From contig JBEIHO010000052.1 of assembly GCA_040381215.1 (NCBI GenBank), positions 1 through 17,811 of the forward strand: a DNA stretch of 17,811 bases, read 5' to 3'. Positions 6,691 through 14,274 of this stretch are shown in pieces; within the stretch, counting starts at the first letter, position 1; every line of letters begins with the position of its first letter. A program made the position numbers and the translations under genes. The notes under the pieces are model-generated. The model saw only the letters and a list, made by a program, of their open reading frames with translations, ran no database searches and had not been told where the DNA came from. The DNA is from SZUA-430 sp040381215. GTDB lineage: Bacteria > Pseudomonadota > Alphaproteobacteria > Micropepsales > Micropepsaceae.

Positions 6691-8931
6691 CTATTTCGGC
6701 TGCTCGGGGGCTGGCGCCGCCTTCTGCTGCTCGGCCCAGGCCGCATTTGCCAATGTCACGACGTAGGCGCGGATGTTCCTGACATCCTCCTCGTTGAGGT
6801 GATCGGCGAAGGACGCCATGCCGTTGCCCGCCAGTTCGCCCTCGAGAACGATCTCCTTGTAGCGGGCGAAGACTTCGGGGGAAGACATCCGCAGGTCAGG
6901 CAGGACGCCCGAGCTCATCGCGAAGAAGCCGTGGCAGACGCCGCAGTAGCGATGGTAGGTCTGGCTGCCCTTGGTGATCTGGGCTGCTGCGAAAGTTTCG
7001 GCGGGCGGCTGGGCCATGGGACCGCGCAGCTGCTCCTCCACCACGAGCTCGGCCTTGCCGCCGAGCTTGTAGGAGAGGATCTTGCCATTGTTTGCGTAGC
7101 GGTTGATGGCGTTGGCCGGCTCCGGCACCAGCGTGATGCCGACGCCACCCCAACCGGCGAGTACGGCGACATATTGCTCGCCGTCGACCGAATAGGTCAC
7201 GGGCGGGGCAATGATGCCGATCTTGGTCTCGGTCTTCCAGACCTCTTCGCCGGTGTCGGCCTTCCAGGCGCGGAAGGTTCCGTCGCCGCCGCCCTGGAAG
7301 ACGAGGTTGCCCGCGGTCGTCAGCACGCCGCCGTTCCAGAAGACCTGGTGCTTGTGGCGCCAGACTTCCTTCTGGGCCACCGGGTCCCAGGCGATGAGGT
7401 TACCCTCGACGGTGGGAAGGGGCTGGCCTGCGCGGATCGCGGCCTCGGTCAGGCTTGCAATCGCGCCGAAGTCGACGCCCGTGTTCCAGACGCCCGGCTT
7501 GACCGACCTGGTCTTGTCATAGGCGAACATCTGCGGGGTCAGCTGGGAGGGGATGTAGACCAGCTTCGAGTTCGGGTTGAACGCCATGGGCTGCCAGTTA
7601 TGACCACCATGCGGCGATGGCTGAACCATCTTGGGGCTGTCGCGGTAGGCGCTCGAGGTGTCCTCGATCGGGCGGCCATTGGCATCAAGCCCCTTGGCCC
7701 AGGTCACGGGGACGTAGTTCTTGCCCGAGATGAACTTGCCGGTTTCGCGATCAAGCACGTAGAAGAAGCCGTTCTTGGGGGCGTGCAGGAGGACCTTGCG
7801 CGGCTGGCCATCGATCTCGAGGTCGGCGAGGATGATGTGCTGGGTTGCGGTGTAGTCCCAGGTGTCGCCGGGCGTCTGCTGGAAATACCATGCCATCTGT
7901 CCGGTGTCGGGCTTGATCGCGACAATGGAGGAGACATAGAGGTTGTCGCCACCGCCCGGCGAGCGAAGATATCGGCTCCACGGCGAACCGTTGCCGGTGC
8001 CGATGTAGAGAAGGTCGAGATCGGGGTCATAGGCCATCGAGTCCCACACCGTGCCGCCACCGCCGACTTCCCAGTATTTCCAACCCTGCGGGTCGGCCTT
8101 CCATGTCGGCAGGGCTGCCTTCAGGTGATCGCCTTCGGGCGGCACGCGCGGATCGCCGGGCACGGTATAGAAGCGCCACAGCTGGCGTCCCGTCTCGGTG
8201 TCATACGCGGTGATGTAGCCTCGAACGCCCAGTTCGCCGCCGCCGTTTCCAATGATGACCTTGTCCTTGACGATGCGCGGTGCGCCCGTAATCGAGTAGG
8301 GCTTGTTGCGATCGATGGTGCTGATGTCCCAGATGGGCTTGCCGGTCTTCGCATCGAGGCTGACAAGGCGGCCATCGATGGTACCGACGTAGACCCTGCC
8401 CTTCCATACCGCGACGCCGCGGTTGACGACATCGCAGCAGGGCTTGCGGCCCCATTCACGCGGAACTTCGGGGTCATAGACCCAGAGCTGCTGACCGGTC
8501 TTGGCGTCGAGCGCGTAGACGACGCTCCAGGAGCCGGTGGCAAACATCACGCCATCCTTGACGATGGGCGAGGCTTCGAGACCGCGGATCGAGTTCGTAT
8601 CGAAGCTCCAGGCGAGACCCATGTCCTTGACGTTGCCGGCGTTGACCCGGTCGAGCGGCGAATAACGCTGCTCGCCATAGGTACGCCCATGCGCCAGCCA
8701 GTTACCGGGGTCTGCGTCGGCGGCCTGGATCCTGGCGCCGTCGATGTCGGCGGCCTGGGCCAGCATCTTCTGCATCGCCTGGGTCTGGGCAATGTCCGGG
8801 GTCTGCGTCCCCGAAATCACATTGGTGACTGTCGTCGCCGGGCCGCCGAAGCGTGCGCCCAGTACCGGTATCGCCAATACGGCACCCACGGCAGCGGCCA
8901 CCATCCAAAGACGAGCGTTCTCGGAAGCCAT
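6691..8931 (-). CDS. PQQ-dependent quinohemoprotein alcohol dehydrogenase with C-terminal cytochrome c
   Basis: 746 residues. Periplasmic oxidation of alcohols using PQQ, with electrons passing to a fused haem c. Seen: N-terminal hydrophobic segment (about 8-27) as signal or anchor; eight-bladed propeller repeats such as LDAKTGQQLW; vicinal disulfide Cys165-Cys166 (KPCCD); calcium ligand candidates Glu233 (GGELGVRGY) and Asn314 (GTGNGSPW); catalytic Asp359 (DTWDYTA); haem motif CGVCH (663-667) with likely axial Met705 (GNGMASF). Position 361 is Thr, not the extra Asp of lanthanide-dependent XoxF enzymes, so calcium is expected. Start chosen at 8931 because GGGA lies a suitable distance upstream and a hydrophobic leader follows; the frame extends to 9033 but those 34 residues are not leader-like. 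No PQQ synthesis genes are in the window. It lies 91 bases after the sensor kinase gene. Confidence 0.93.
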   Translation of the reverse strand: MASENARLWMVAAAVGAVLAIPVLGARFGGPATTVTNVISGTQTPDIAQTQAMQKMLAQAADIDGARIQAADADPGNWLAHGRTYGEQRYSPLDRVNAGNVKDMGLAWSFDTNSIRGLEASPIVKDGVMFATGSWSVVYALDAKTGQQLWVYDPEVPREWGRKPCCDVVNRGVAVWKGRVYVGTIDGRLVSLDAKTGKPIWDISTIDRNKPYSITGAPRIVKDKVIIGNGGGELGVRGYITAYDTETGRQLWRFYTVPGDPRVPPEGDHLKAALPTWKADPQGWKYWEVGGGGTVWDSMAYDPDLDLLYIGTGNGSPWSRYLRSPGGGDNLYVSSIVAIKPDTGQMAWYFQQTPGDTWDYTATQHIILADLEIDGQPRKVLLHAPKNGFFYVLDRETGKFISGKNYVPVTWAKGLDANGRPIEDTSSAYRDSPKMVQPSPHGGHNWQPMAFNPNSKLVYIPSQLTPQMFAYDKTRSVKPGVWNTGVDFGAIASLTEAAIRAGQPLPTVEGNLIAWDPVAQKEVWRHKHQVFWNGGVLTTAGNLVFQGGGDGTFRAWKADTGEEVWKTETKIGIIAPPVTYSVDGEQYVAVLAGWGGVGITLVPEPANAINRYANNGKILSYKLGGKAELVVEEQLRGPMAQPPAETFAAAQITKGSQTYHRYCGVCHGFFAMSSGVLPDLRMSSPEVFARYKEIVLEGELAGNGMASFADHLNEEDVRNIRAYVVTLANAAWAEQQKAAPAPEQPK

Positions 8932-9022
8932 TTTAAGTTCCCATCCCCTGCATCGATTGCATGAGTGTGCAGCGTAACGGGGCCCTTGGGAGGCCGCAAC
9001 GGGTGGTAGCGTCCGGCGACCA

Positions 9023-10303
9023 CTAAATTCCACACCCGGGAAGCGTCACGACGAAGGTGCTTCCACTTTCGAGAACGACCTCACCGCCATGCAGGCGCGC
9101 TATCTGCCTGACAATGGCGAGCCCCAGGCCCGCGCCTGTCTCAACGCGGGATGCCTGCGGCCTGCGGAAGAAAGGCTCAAACACGCGTTCGCGGTCCTCG
9201 GGCGCCACGCCATCGCCGGCGTCGGTGACTTTCAGGACCACGCTGGTGCCACTGGCTGAAACCTCCACGTCAATGGGGCGCCTGCCGTACTTGCCTGCAT
9301 TCTCGAGGAGGTTGCGGATGATGCGCCGCAGCAGGCGGGGGTCGCCCCGTACTTCCACGGCAGCACCTGAAACACCTATGTCATCGTAGCGGGACGCCTC
9401 TTCTGCGGCGAGCGCGAGCAGATCAACGTCCTCCACCGTGTCGAGACTTCGCATTGCGTCGAGGCGACTTGTCAGCAGGATCTCGTCGATCAGGGCATCA
9501 AGCTCGGCGATGTCGCTGGCAACGCCTGCTCGCAGGGTTTCGTCCCCGGCCACGCCAAGACGCTCGACCCCAAGGCGCAGACGCGTCAAGGGGGTGCGCA
9601 GCTCATGGCTTGCATTGGCCAACAGCATGCGGTGCGCGTTCACCAGTTGCTCGATGCGCGCGGCGGCTGCGTTGAAGCTCTCGGCGACGCGGGCGACCTC
9701 GTCCCGACCCTCGACCTTCACCCGGATTCCCAGGTTGCCTGCACCGAGGGTTTCCACGCCTTGCTGAAGGCGCTCGAGGCGACGGGTCAGTCCGCGCACG
9801 ACAGGAAAGGATCCAATCGCAAGCACGAGCCCGACCACGGCCAGATGCGCCAGAAAGCCAGGACCGCGCATCTGCCGCTGCCAAGGCGGGCGGATGACGA
9901 TCTGGCGGCCATCGCGCAAGGTGAATTTCCAGACGGGGTTGCGGGCAGCGCCTCGTGGACGGTCTTCGTCGACCTCGCCAGGCGCTGGCAGGGCCGCGCC
10001 CGCCGCGCCGACGAGGCGGCCTGCGCGATCGTAGACGGCAAGGTCGGCCTCAAGCAGTCCCGAGAGGCGACGGATCGCGGCTTGCTGGACATCCGGCGGC
10101 GCATTCGGGTCGCCCAGCGCCGCTGTTGCCAGGCCCGAGGCCATGCCGAAGGATTTTCGCGCCGTGGCCAACTCGGGCCCGGTCGACCAGATGGCTACCG
10201 ATACCAGCAACGCCAGAAGCAGCGTGGCGACTACCGTCGCGTAGACCTTCACGTAGAGACGGTCGAAGACGCGCATGGGACCTGCCCAACCTGTCGGGTT
10301 CAT
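9023..10303 (-). CDS. Two-component sensor histidine kinase (OmpR/CpxA class partner)
   Basis: 426 residues, inner-membrane sensor kinase. Layout: transmembrane helix about 18-40, periplasmic region about 41-150, second helix about 151-170, HAMP linker (about 170-222), HisKA with phospho-acceptor His233 in SHELRTPLTRLRL, then HATPase: N-box NLLENAGKYG (331-340), DAGDGV (361-366), F-box FEPFFR, G2 box GAGLGLAIV (390-398). Start at 10303 has AGGA seven bases upstream. It follows the response regulator after only 17 bases, so the two form one unit. The periplasmic domain is not one I recognise. With the Spy-like gene first in the operon, the module resembles CpxP-CpxR-CpxA, so an envelope-stress or metal signal is a reasonable inference. 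Confidence 0.94.
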   Translation of the reverse strand: MNPTGWAGPMRVFDRLYVKVYATVVATLLLALLVSVAIWSTGPELATARKSFGMASGLATAALGDPNAPPDVQQAAIRRLSGLLEADLAVYDRAGRLVGAAGAALPAPGEVDEDRPRGAARNPVWKFTLRDGRQIVIRPPWQRQMRGPGFLAHLAVVGLVLAIGSFPVVRGLTRRLERLQQGVETLGAGNLGIRVKVEGRDEVARVAESFNAAAARIEQLVNAHRMLLANASHELRTPLTRLRLGVERLGVAGDETLRAGVASDIAELDALIDEILLTSRLDAMRSLDTVEDVDLLALAAEEASRYDDIGVSGAAVEVRGDPRLLRRIIRNLLENAGKYGRRPIDVEVSASGTSVVLKVTDAGDGVAPEDRERVFEPFFRRPQASRVETGAGLGLAIVRQIARLHGGEVVLESGSTFVVTLPGCGI

Positions 10304-10320
10304 GGCTTCATCCTGAATGT

Positions 10321-11037
10321 CTAATCCCGAGGTCGTTCACGGCCGACCTCATCGTCCTGAACCCTGGAGAAAACATAGCCGGCGCCGCGCACCGTCAGGA
10401 GGCGCCTTGGCTTGCGCGGATCATCCTCTATGGCTGCGCGGATGCGCGAGACGTGCACGTCGATCGAGCGGTCGAAGGGGTCGAGCGACTGGCCCTTCAA
10501 CAGGTCCAGCAACTGCTCGCGCGAGAGCACCCTGCCCGCGCGCTCGGCGAGCAGACGCAGGATTTCGTACTGGTGGGATGTGAGCGGACGAGCATGCCCA
10601 TCGATGCGAACCTCGCGGGCGCCACGATCCATTTCAATCCTTCCAAAAACCAGAACGTTCTGGTTCGCCGGCGTGACCGAGCGGCGCAGGATGGCGCGCA
10701 GCCGGGCGACAAGCTCGCGCGGCTCGAAGGGTTTGGCGAGGTAGTCGTCGGCGCCCATCTCGAGGCCGATGACCTTGTCCATGGCGTCGCCGCGTGCGGT
10801 GAGCATCAGTATTGGCGTGCGCTGGCGCGCGCGCAGCTCGCGACAGATGTCGAGCCCATCCCCGTCGGGCAACATGAGGTCCAGGATGATGGCGGCTATG
10901 GCCGGGGACCGCGCCGCCTGCAGCGCGTCTGCGCCCGTGGACACATGCGATACGAGAAAGCCGGACTGGCGCAGCCAGGCGTCCAGCATCTGCGCCAGTC
11001 TAAGGTCGTCCTCAACAAGCAGAATCTTCTGGGTCAA
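10321..11037 (-). CDS. OmpR-family response regulator
   Basis: 238 residues. Receiver domain: acidic pair Asp10-Asp11, phospho-acceptor Asp53 (ILDLMLPDGDG), Thr80 (MLTARG) and Lys102 (AKPF). C-terminal winged-helix DNA-binding domain about 130-230 with LTSHQYEILRLLAERAGRVL and VRGAGYVF. The start is TTG: the reading starts MTQKILLVEDD, the usual receiver beginning, and AGGA lies five bases upstream at 11043-11046; no in-frame ATG fits. The weak start codon may set a low regulator level. Transcribed between the Spy-like gene (56 bases upstream) and the sensor kinase (17 bases downstream). An 18-bp perfect palindrome sits in the interdomain linker codons. Confidence 0.95.
   Translation of the reverse strand: MTQKILLVEDDLRLAQMLDAWLRQSGFLVSHVSTGADALQAARSPAIAAIILDLMLPDGDGLDICRELRARQRTPILMLTARGDAMDKVIGLEMGADDYLAKPFEPRELVARLRAILRRSVTPANQNVLVFGRIEMDRGAREVRIDGHARPLTSHQYEILRLLAERAGRVLSREQLLDLLKGQSLDPFDRSIDVHVSRIRAAIEDDPRKPRRLLTVRGAGYVFSRVQDDEVGRERPRD
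10648..10665. repeat. 18-bp perfect palindrome inside the response regulator gene
   Basis: AACCAGAACGTTCTGGTT is perfectly self-complementary. It falls in codons for the linker between receiver and DNA-binding domain. Read on the coding (minus) strand it is followed directly by TTT, so a hairpin plus T-run is possible. It could be an internal operator, an attenuator-like structure or chance. Confidence 0.6.
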
Positions 11038-11093
11038 GGCTGTCCTGGCCCCTTGCTTGGTGCGCAGTACTCACCTGCGGGCGTTCAAGGCAA

Positions 11094-11621
11094 TCAAAAA
11101 TCCAGGCGCTGCGCAAGCTTCGCACGCTGCTCGGGCGTCAAGACCTCGGCTGCGTCCGCGATGGCCTGAACCATCCGGCGGCTTGCCGCGTCGGCCTCGG
11201 CAAGCTGCGCAGCACGCAGCGCCTCGAGGGCCGCCCGATCGACGGTGGGTGCGGTCAGGAGCTGCCTTGCCTGCCGGCGCGCGTCGCGCATCTTTGCGCG
11301 CAAGGGCTGCAGATCCCTTGCGGCCGCCTGCGCGATTTCGGTCAGGCGCTTTTTCTGGTCTTCTGTCGCGTCAAGCCTGCGTGCGGCGAACCCGATCATG
11401 CGCTCGATGCGCCGGGGAGCGAATTGCTCGTCGCGGGGACCGTCCTGCATCCAGTGGTGGCCCCGCCACCCCTGGCCAAAGCCCATCGCGTGATGGCGAT
11501 ACATGCCCAGCCCCGCCACTGCCAGGCTGCCGGCCACGATGCCCAACAGCAGCACGATGGTCATGGCAAGGTAGCCAAAACGCTTGCCCCGGGTTTCCTG
11601 CGGCTTTGCCTCTTCCGACAT
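11094..11621 (-). CDS. Spy/CpxP-like periplasmic protein, membrane anchored
   Basis: 175 residues. N-terminal hydrophobic helix about 15-40 with positive residues before it (KRFGY), probably an uncleaved anchor or signal. Then a His/Met/Trp-rich patch (His43, His44, Met46, His55, His56, Met58) and long amphipathic helices rich in Arg, Gln and Ala. LTPEQRAKL near the C-terminus matches the LTxxQ motif of Spy/CpxP/ZraP proteins. Family members are periplasmic chaperones or metal-responsive modulators of two-component sensors. A GGAG sits eight bases before the ATG. First gene of the unit with the OmpR-type regulator and kinase, which supports a CpxP-like feedback role. Family placement rests on motif and context rather than strong similarity. 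Confidence 0.8.
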   Translation of the reverse strand: MSEEAKPQETRGKRFGYLAMTIVLLLGIVAGSLAVAGLGMYRHHAMGFGQGWRGHHWMQDGPRDEQFAPRRIERMIGFAARRLDATEDQKKRLTEIAQAAARDLQPLRAKMRDARRQARQLLTAPTVDRAALEALRAAQLAEADAASRRMVQAIADAAEVLTPEQRAKLAQRLDF

Positions 11622-11757
11622 TCTGTCACTCCGTTTGTTCAGGTTTTTCGTCCAGCGAGGCCGCCAAGGGCCCGTCGATCAGGAACATGGTGCGGGCCCG
11701 TTTCGGCTGCGTGTCCGGATTGTAAAGTTTTGTGTCTGAGGGCATGGCTGGCCTCTG

Positions 11758-11793
11758 CCGACAAGGGGGCCGACAAGGGGGCCGACAAGGGGG
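11758..11793. repeat. Three perfect tandem copies of CCGACAAGGGGG
   Basis: The 12-mer CCGACAAGGGGG occurs at 11758-11769, 11770-11781 and 11782-11793 with no mismatch. The unit is a multiple of three, but no credible protein spans it. It lies in the shared upstream region of the spy-like operon and secF, so it may be an operator array or a slippage-prone spacer. Confidence 0.9.
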
Positions 11794-11867
11794 AATGCCT
11801 TCCGGTGGCCCGGCGGCCAAGGTCGTTAACCCATGGGATTGCCCTTGTACCGGGGCCTTTTTAAGGG

Positions 11868-11896
11868 TTGTGCAGAAAGCACGATATCGGTCTAAT
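11868..11896 (+). promoter_or_regulatory. Likely sigma-70 promoter for secF
   Basis: TTGTGC (-35, 11868-11873), a 17-base spacer and TCTAAT (-10, 11891-11896) point towards secF. The expected start near 11903 would leave a leader of about 45 bases before the ATG at 11948. A promoter directly before secF fits its lack of an upstream co-directional gene. Confidence 0.5.
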
Positions 11897-11947
11897 CCCG
11901 CGCCTTCGCATTGACACCCTCCCTCACAGACACCAGATCGTGACGCC

Positions 11948-12877
11948 ATGGCAAGACTGACCCTCGTCCCCGACAACACAACCATCGATTTCGTCGGCAA
12001 TCGCTATCTGGCATTTGCCATCGATGGCCTGCTTGTCGTTGCGACGCTCCTGTCGCTGTGGTTTCAGGGGCTGAACCTCGGCATCGATTTCACGGGTGGT
12101 GTCGTGATCGAGGCGTCGAGCAGCAAGGCGATCAATTTCGACGAGGTTCGAGAGAAGATCGTCGGGTTGGGTTACAAGGACCCGACCGTGCAGCAGTTCG
12201 GTGACGACAAGAGCCTTCTGATCCGAATCAAGCCAACGGCGGGGCTCGAGGGCAAGGAACAGGACGCGGCTGCCAGCATTCGCGGTACCCTGGGGGCTGA
12301 GTACACCATCAAGCGCGTCGAGGCCGTGGGTCCGAAGGTCTCCAATGAACTTTTCCAGAGCGGTATCCTGGCCACGACCCTTGGCGTGCTCATCATCGGT
12401 GTCTATGTCGCCTTTCGGTTCGAGTGGCAGTTCGGCATTGCCGCGATGCTTGCGACGGGACACGACGTGCTTGTGGCCGTGGGTCTTTATTCGCTGCTGC
12501 AGTTCGACTTCAACCTGACGTCTGTTGCGGCGCTGCTGCTGCTGGCCGGGTATTCGGTGAACGATACCGTTGTCGTATTCGACCGCATCCGCGAGAACAG
12601 GCGCCTGTTCAAGAAAATGCCATTCGGCGGCCTGATCAACCTGTCGACCAACCAGACCTTGTCGCGCACGTTCCTGACCAGCTTCACCACTGCCCTTTCG
12701 GTGCTGCCGCTGCTTCTGTTCGGTGGCGAGGTCTTGTTCGGTTTTGCGGCAACCATCCTGTGGGGCATCATCATCGGCACCTATTCATCGGTGTTCGTGG
12801 CGTCCTGCGTGCTGCTTTACCTGCCCGCCATCCAGATGGGACAGCAGCCGACAGACCAGGTGGGCGTGCAGCCGTAA
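11948..12877 (+). CDS. secF: Protein translocase subunit SecF
   Basis: 309 residues, inner-membrane RND-type subunit of the SecDF complex that uses proton-motive force to help pull exported proteins across the membrane. Seen: first helix about 22-42, GIDFTGG (45-51), periplasmic P1 domain about 52-130, VGPKVSNEL (127-135), then five helices with FRFEWQFGIAAM (157-168), DFNLTSVAALL (187-197), GYSVNDTVVVFDRIREN (201-217) and a final pair about 245-295. Length is normal for SecF. The ATG has no strong ribosome binding site. Unusually, secD is not upstream: the neighbouring gene is divergent. It is therefore a separately transcribed secF, unless a further secDF pair exists elsewhere. Confidence 0.95.
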   Translation: MARLTLVPDNTTIDFVGNRYLAFAIDGLLVVATLLSLWFQGLNLGIDFTGGVVIEASSSKAINFDEVREKIVGLGYKDPTVQQFGDDKSLLIRIKPTAGLEGKEQDAAASIRGTLGAEYTIKRVEAVGPKVSNELFQSGILATTLGVLIIGVYVAFRFEWQFGIAAMLATGHDVLVAVGLYSLLQFDFNLTSVAALLLLAGYSVNDTVVVFDRIRENRRLFKKMPFGGLINLSTNQTLSRTFLTSFTTALSVLPLLLFGGEVLFGFAATILWGIIIGTYSSVFVASCVLLYLPAIQMGQQPTDQVGVQP

Positions 12878-12960
12878 GGACACCCTGCCAAAGCTGACAT
12901 TTTACGTGGATTTAACCGCGTGGCTTCAAGCATCGCATCTCTTTTGATGGCTCATTGCCT

Positions 12961-14250
12961 ATGGGGTGCGATCTCTTGTCCGTCCTTGCCAAAGACGCAA
13001 AGCTGCCTTTCTTCGGTATTCGAGAACGCCTGACTTCGCGCCTCCTGCGCGCGTCATCACCCGCCGACGAGAGCGAGCGGCAAAGTGCCGAACTGCTGGC
13101 GGTGGCACATGCGGTGCAGCAACGCGTGGGTCAAAAGGTCGTCGAAGCCGCAGCGACGACGGCCGCTATGCGCGAGCAAGCCGAGACCATGTACGCGGCC
13201 GTGCGGCGCACGGAGGCCATGACGACCGAGGTGCGCGCGGCAAGCCAGCGGTCGGTTGAAAACACGCGCGTGATTGCGGGCGCCGCGCAGCGCCTGTCAC
13301 TGACCATTACCGATGTGAATGGCTGCCTCGCGCAGACCAATGTCTCGACCCGCAATGCGGTCGATGCGAGCCTGCGGGCAAAAGGCAAGATCGAAGAACT
13401 TTCCGACGCCGTCTCGCGCATCGGCGAAGTCGTCAAGGCGATCCGCGAGATCGCGGCGCAGACGAACCTGCTGGCGCTGAATGCGACCATCGAAGCAGCC
13501 CGTGCGGGTGAAGCCGGCAAGGGATTTGCCGTGGTCGCCAACGAAGTGAAGCAGTTGTCGATGCAGACGGCGCGGTCCACCGAGGAAATACGCACGCGCA
13601 TCGACCAGATCGTGCTGGCGACACGATCCGCCGTCGCCTCGAATGAAGAGATCGACTGCCTCATCCGCGCGGTGGATTCCTCGGCGCGCGCCATGGGACA
13701 GGCGATGACCGAACAGGGGCTGGCGACCAGCGAGATCGTGACCTGCGTCGAGCAGACCATTCCTGCCATCGAAAGTGCGGCGGCGGCGATGCTGAAGGTG
13801 AACGAGGAAGCCGTGGTGGCGGGCGCGGCCGCACTTGCGGTGCGCAACAGCACCGAGGGCCTGTCGCGGGACATCAATGCCCTTCATGATTCCGTCGAGG
13901 GGATCCTGAGCGCATCGACGGTGGGAAGCCGGCAGCGTGGCGCTGCACGCTACGAGGTCATGCGGAAGGCCCTGATCGAAACAGCACGCCTCGGGCGCGC
14001 CGATGTCGTCATCGAGGATATTTCAGCGACGGGCGCCCAGATCCAGGGTGGCGCCGGGCTCACGATGGGCTCGACGGGCGCACTGGTCATCGATGGCCAG
14101 CACTTTCCGTTCGAAGTCATCGGGCTTACGCCACGCGCGCAGCGCTTGCGGTTCTCCTGCGCGTTCGACGCGGGCATGGAAGCCATGTTCACGCGGATCA
14201 CGCACGGGCTTGCGCCGGTCACGCGAAACGGCGCACGCGCCGCCGCCTGA
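12961..14250 (+). CDS. Soluble methyl-accepting chemotaxis protein with C-terminal PilZ domain
   Basis: 429 residues from the ATG at 12961; a TTG two codons upstream is also possible and neither has a clear ribosome binding site. No transmembrane segment or known sensor domain is seen. Residues 40-320 are helical with the chemoreceptor signalling tip REIAAQTNLLALNATIEAAR (162-181) and GEAGKGFAVVANEVKQLS (183-200), which binds CheA/CheW. Residues 326-420 look like PilZ, a c-di-GMP receptor: RGAAR (326-330, RxxxR) and DISATG (353-358, D/NxSxxG). It should be a cytoplasmic receptor linking c-di-GMP level to chemotaxis signalling, as shown for the PilZ-containing receptor Tlp1 of Azospirillum. 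It follows secF by 83 bases; no other chemotaxis gene is in the window. Confidence 0.9.
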   Translation: MGCDLLSVLAKDAKLPFFGIRERLTSRLLRASSPADESERQSAELLAVAHAVQQRVGQKVVEAAATTAAMREQAETMYAAVRRTEAMTTEVRAASQRSVENTRVIAGAAQRLSLTITDVNGCLAQTNVSTRNAVDASLRAKGKIEELSDAVSRIGEVVKAIREIAAQTNLLALNATIEAARAGEAGKGFAVVANEVKQLSMQTARSTEEIRTRIDQIVLATRSAVASNEEIDCLIRAVDSSARAMGQAMTEQGLATSEIVTCVEQTIPAIESAAAAMLKVNEEAVVAGAAALAVRNSTEGLSRDINALHDSVEGILSASTVGSRQRGAARYEVMRKALIETARLGRADVVIEDISATGAQIQGGAGLTMGSTGALVIDGQHFPFEVIGLTPRAQRLRFSCAFDAGMEAMFTRITHGLAPVTRNGARAAA

Positions 14251-14274
14251 GGGCAGCGGCGCGGCGAGGGTCGA

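Larger units (their letters stand above)
11622..11947. other. Intergenic region between divergent spy-like operon and secF
   Basis: 326 bases without a convincing gene. It must hold the promoters of both divergent units. Visible contents are a triple 12-bp repeat (11758-11793), a likely secF promoter (11868-11896), and an inverted pair CCCTT (11842-11846) / AAGGG (11863-11867) just upstream of its -35. The short open frames here are low-complexity products of the repeat or lack a ribosome binding site. No clear promoter for the spy-like operon could be chosen by eye. Confidence 0.7.

Noticed and set aside
5030..6766. 578-codon plus-strand open frame
   Set aside because: Antisense shadow of hisS, low-complexity charged and hydrophobic pattern.
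6691..8931. Lanthanide-dependent XoxF methanol dehydrogenase
   Set aside because: Position two after the catalytic Asp is Thr (WDYT) instead of Asp, and a C-terminal cytochrome c is fused, which fits quinohemoprotein alcohol dehydrogenases.
6580..8964. 794-codon plus-strand open frame, the longest in the window
   Set aside because: Exactly opposite the PQQ dehydrogenase, which has PQQ, calcium and haem motifs; the plus-strand product matches no family.
11758..11793. Possible CRISPR array
   Set aside because: The repeats are 12 bp and contiguous with no spacers.
11732..11914. 60-codon plus-strand open frame containing QGGRQGGRQGG
   Set aside because: The repeat product comes from the 12-bp DNA repeat; no ribosome binding site and no family.
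11626..12000. 124-codon minus-strand open frame upstream of the spy-like gene
   Set aside because: Crosses the tandem repeat (PPCRPPCRPPCR product), overlaps the secF start and lacks a ribosome binding site.
12901..12945. Sigma-54 promoter before the chemoreceptor (TGGCTTCAAGCATCGC)
   Set aside because: The GG to GC spacing is wrong for the -24/-12 consensus.
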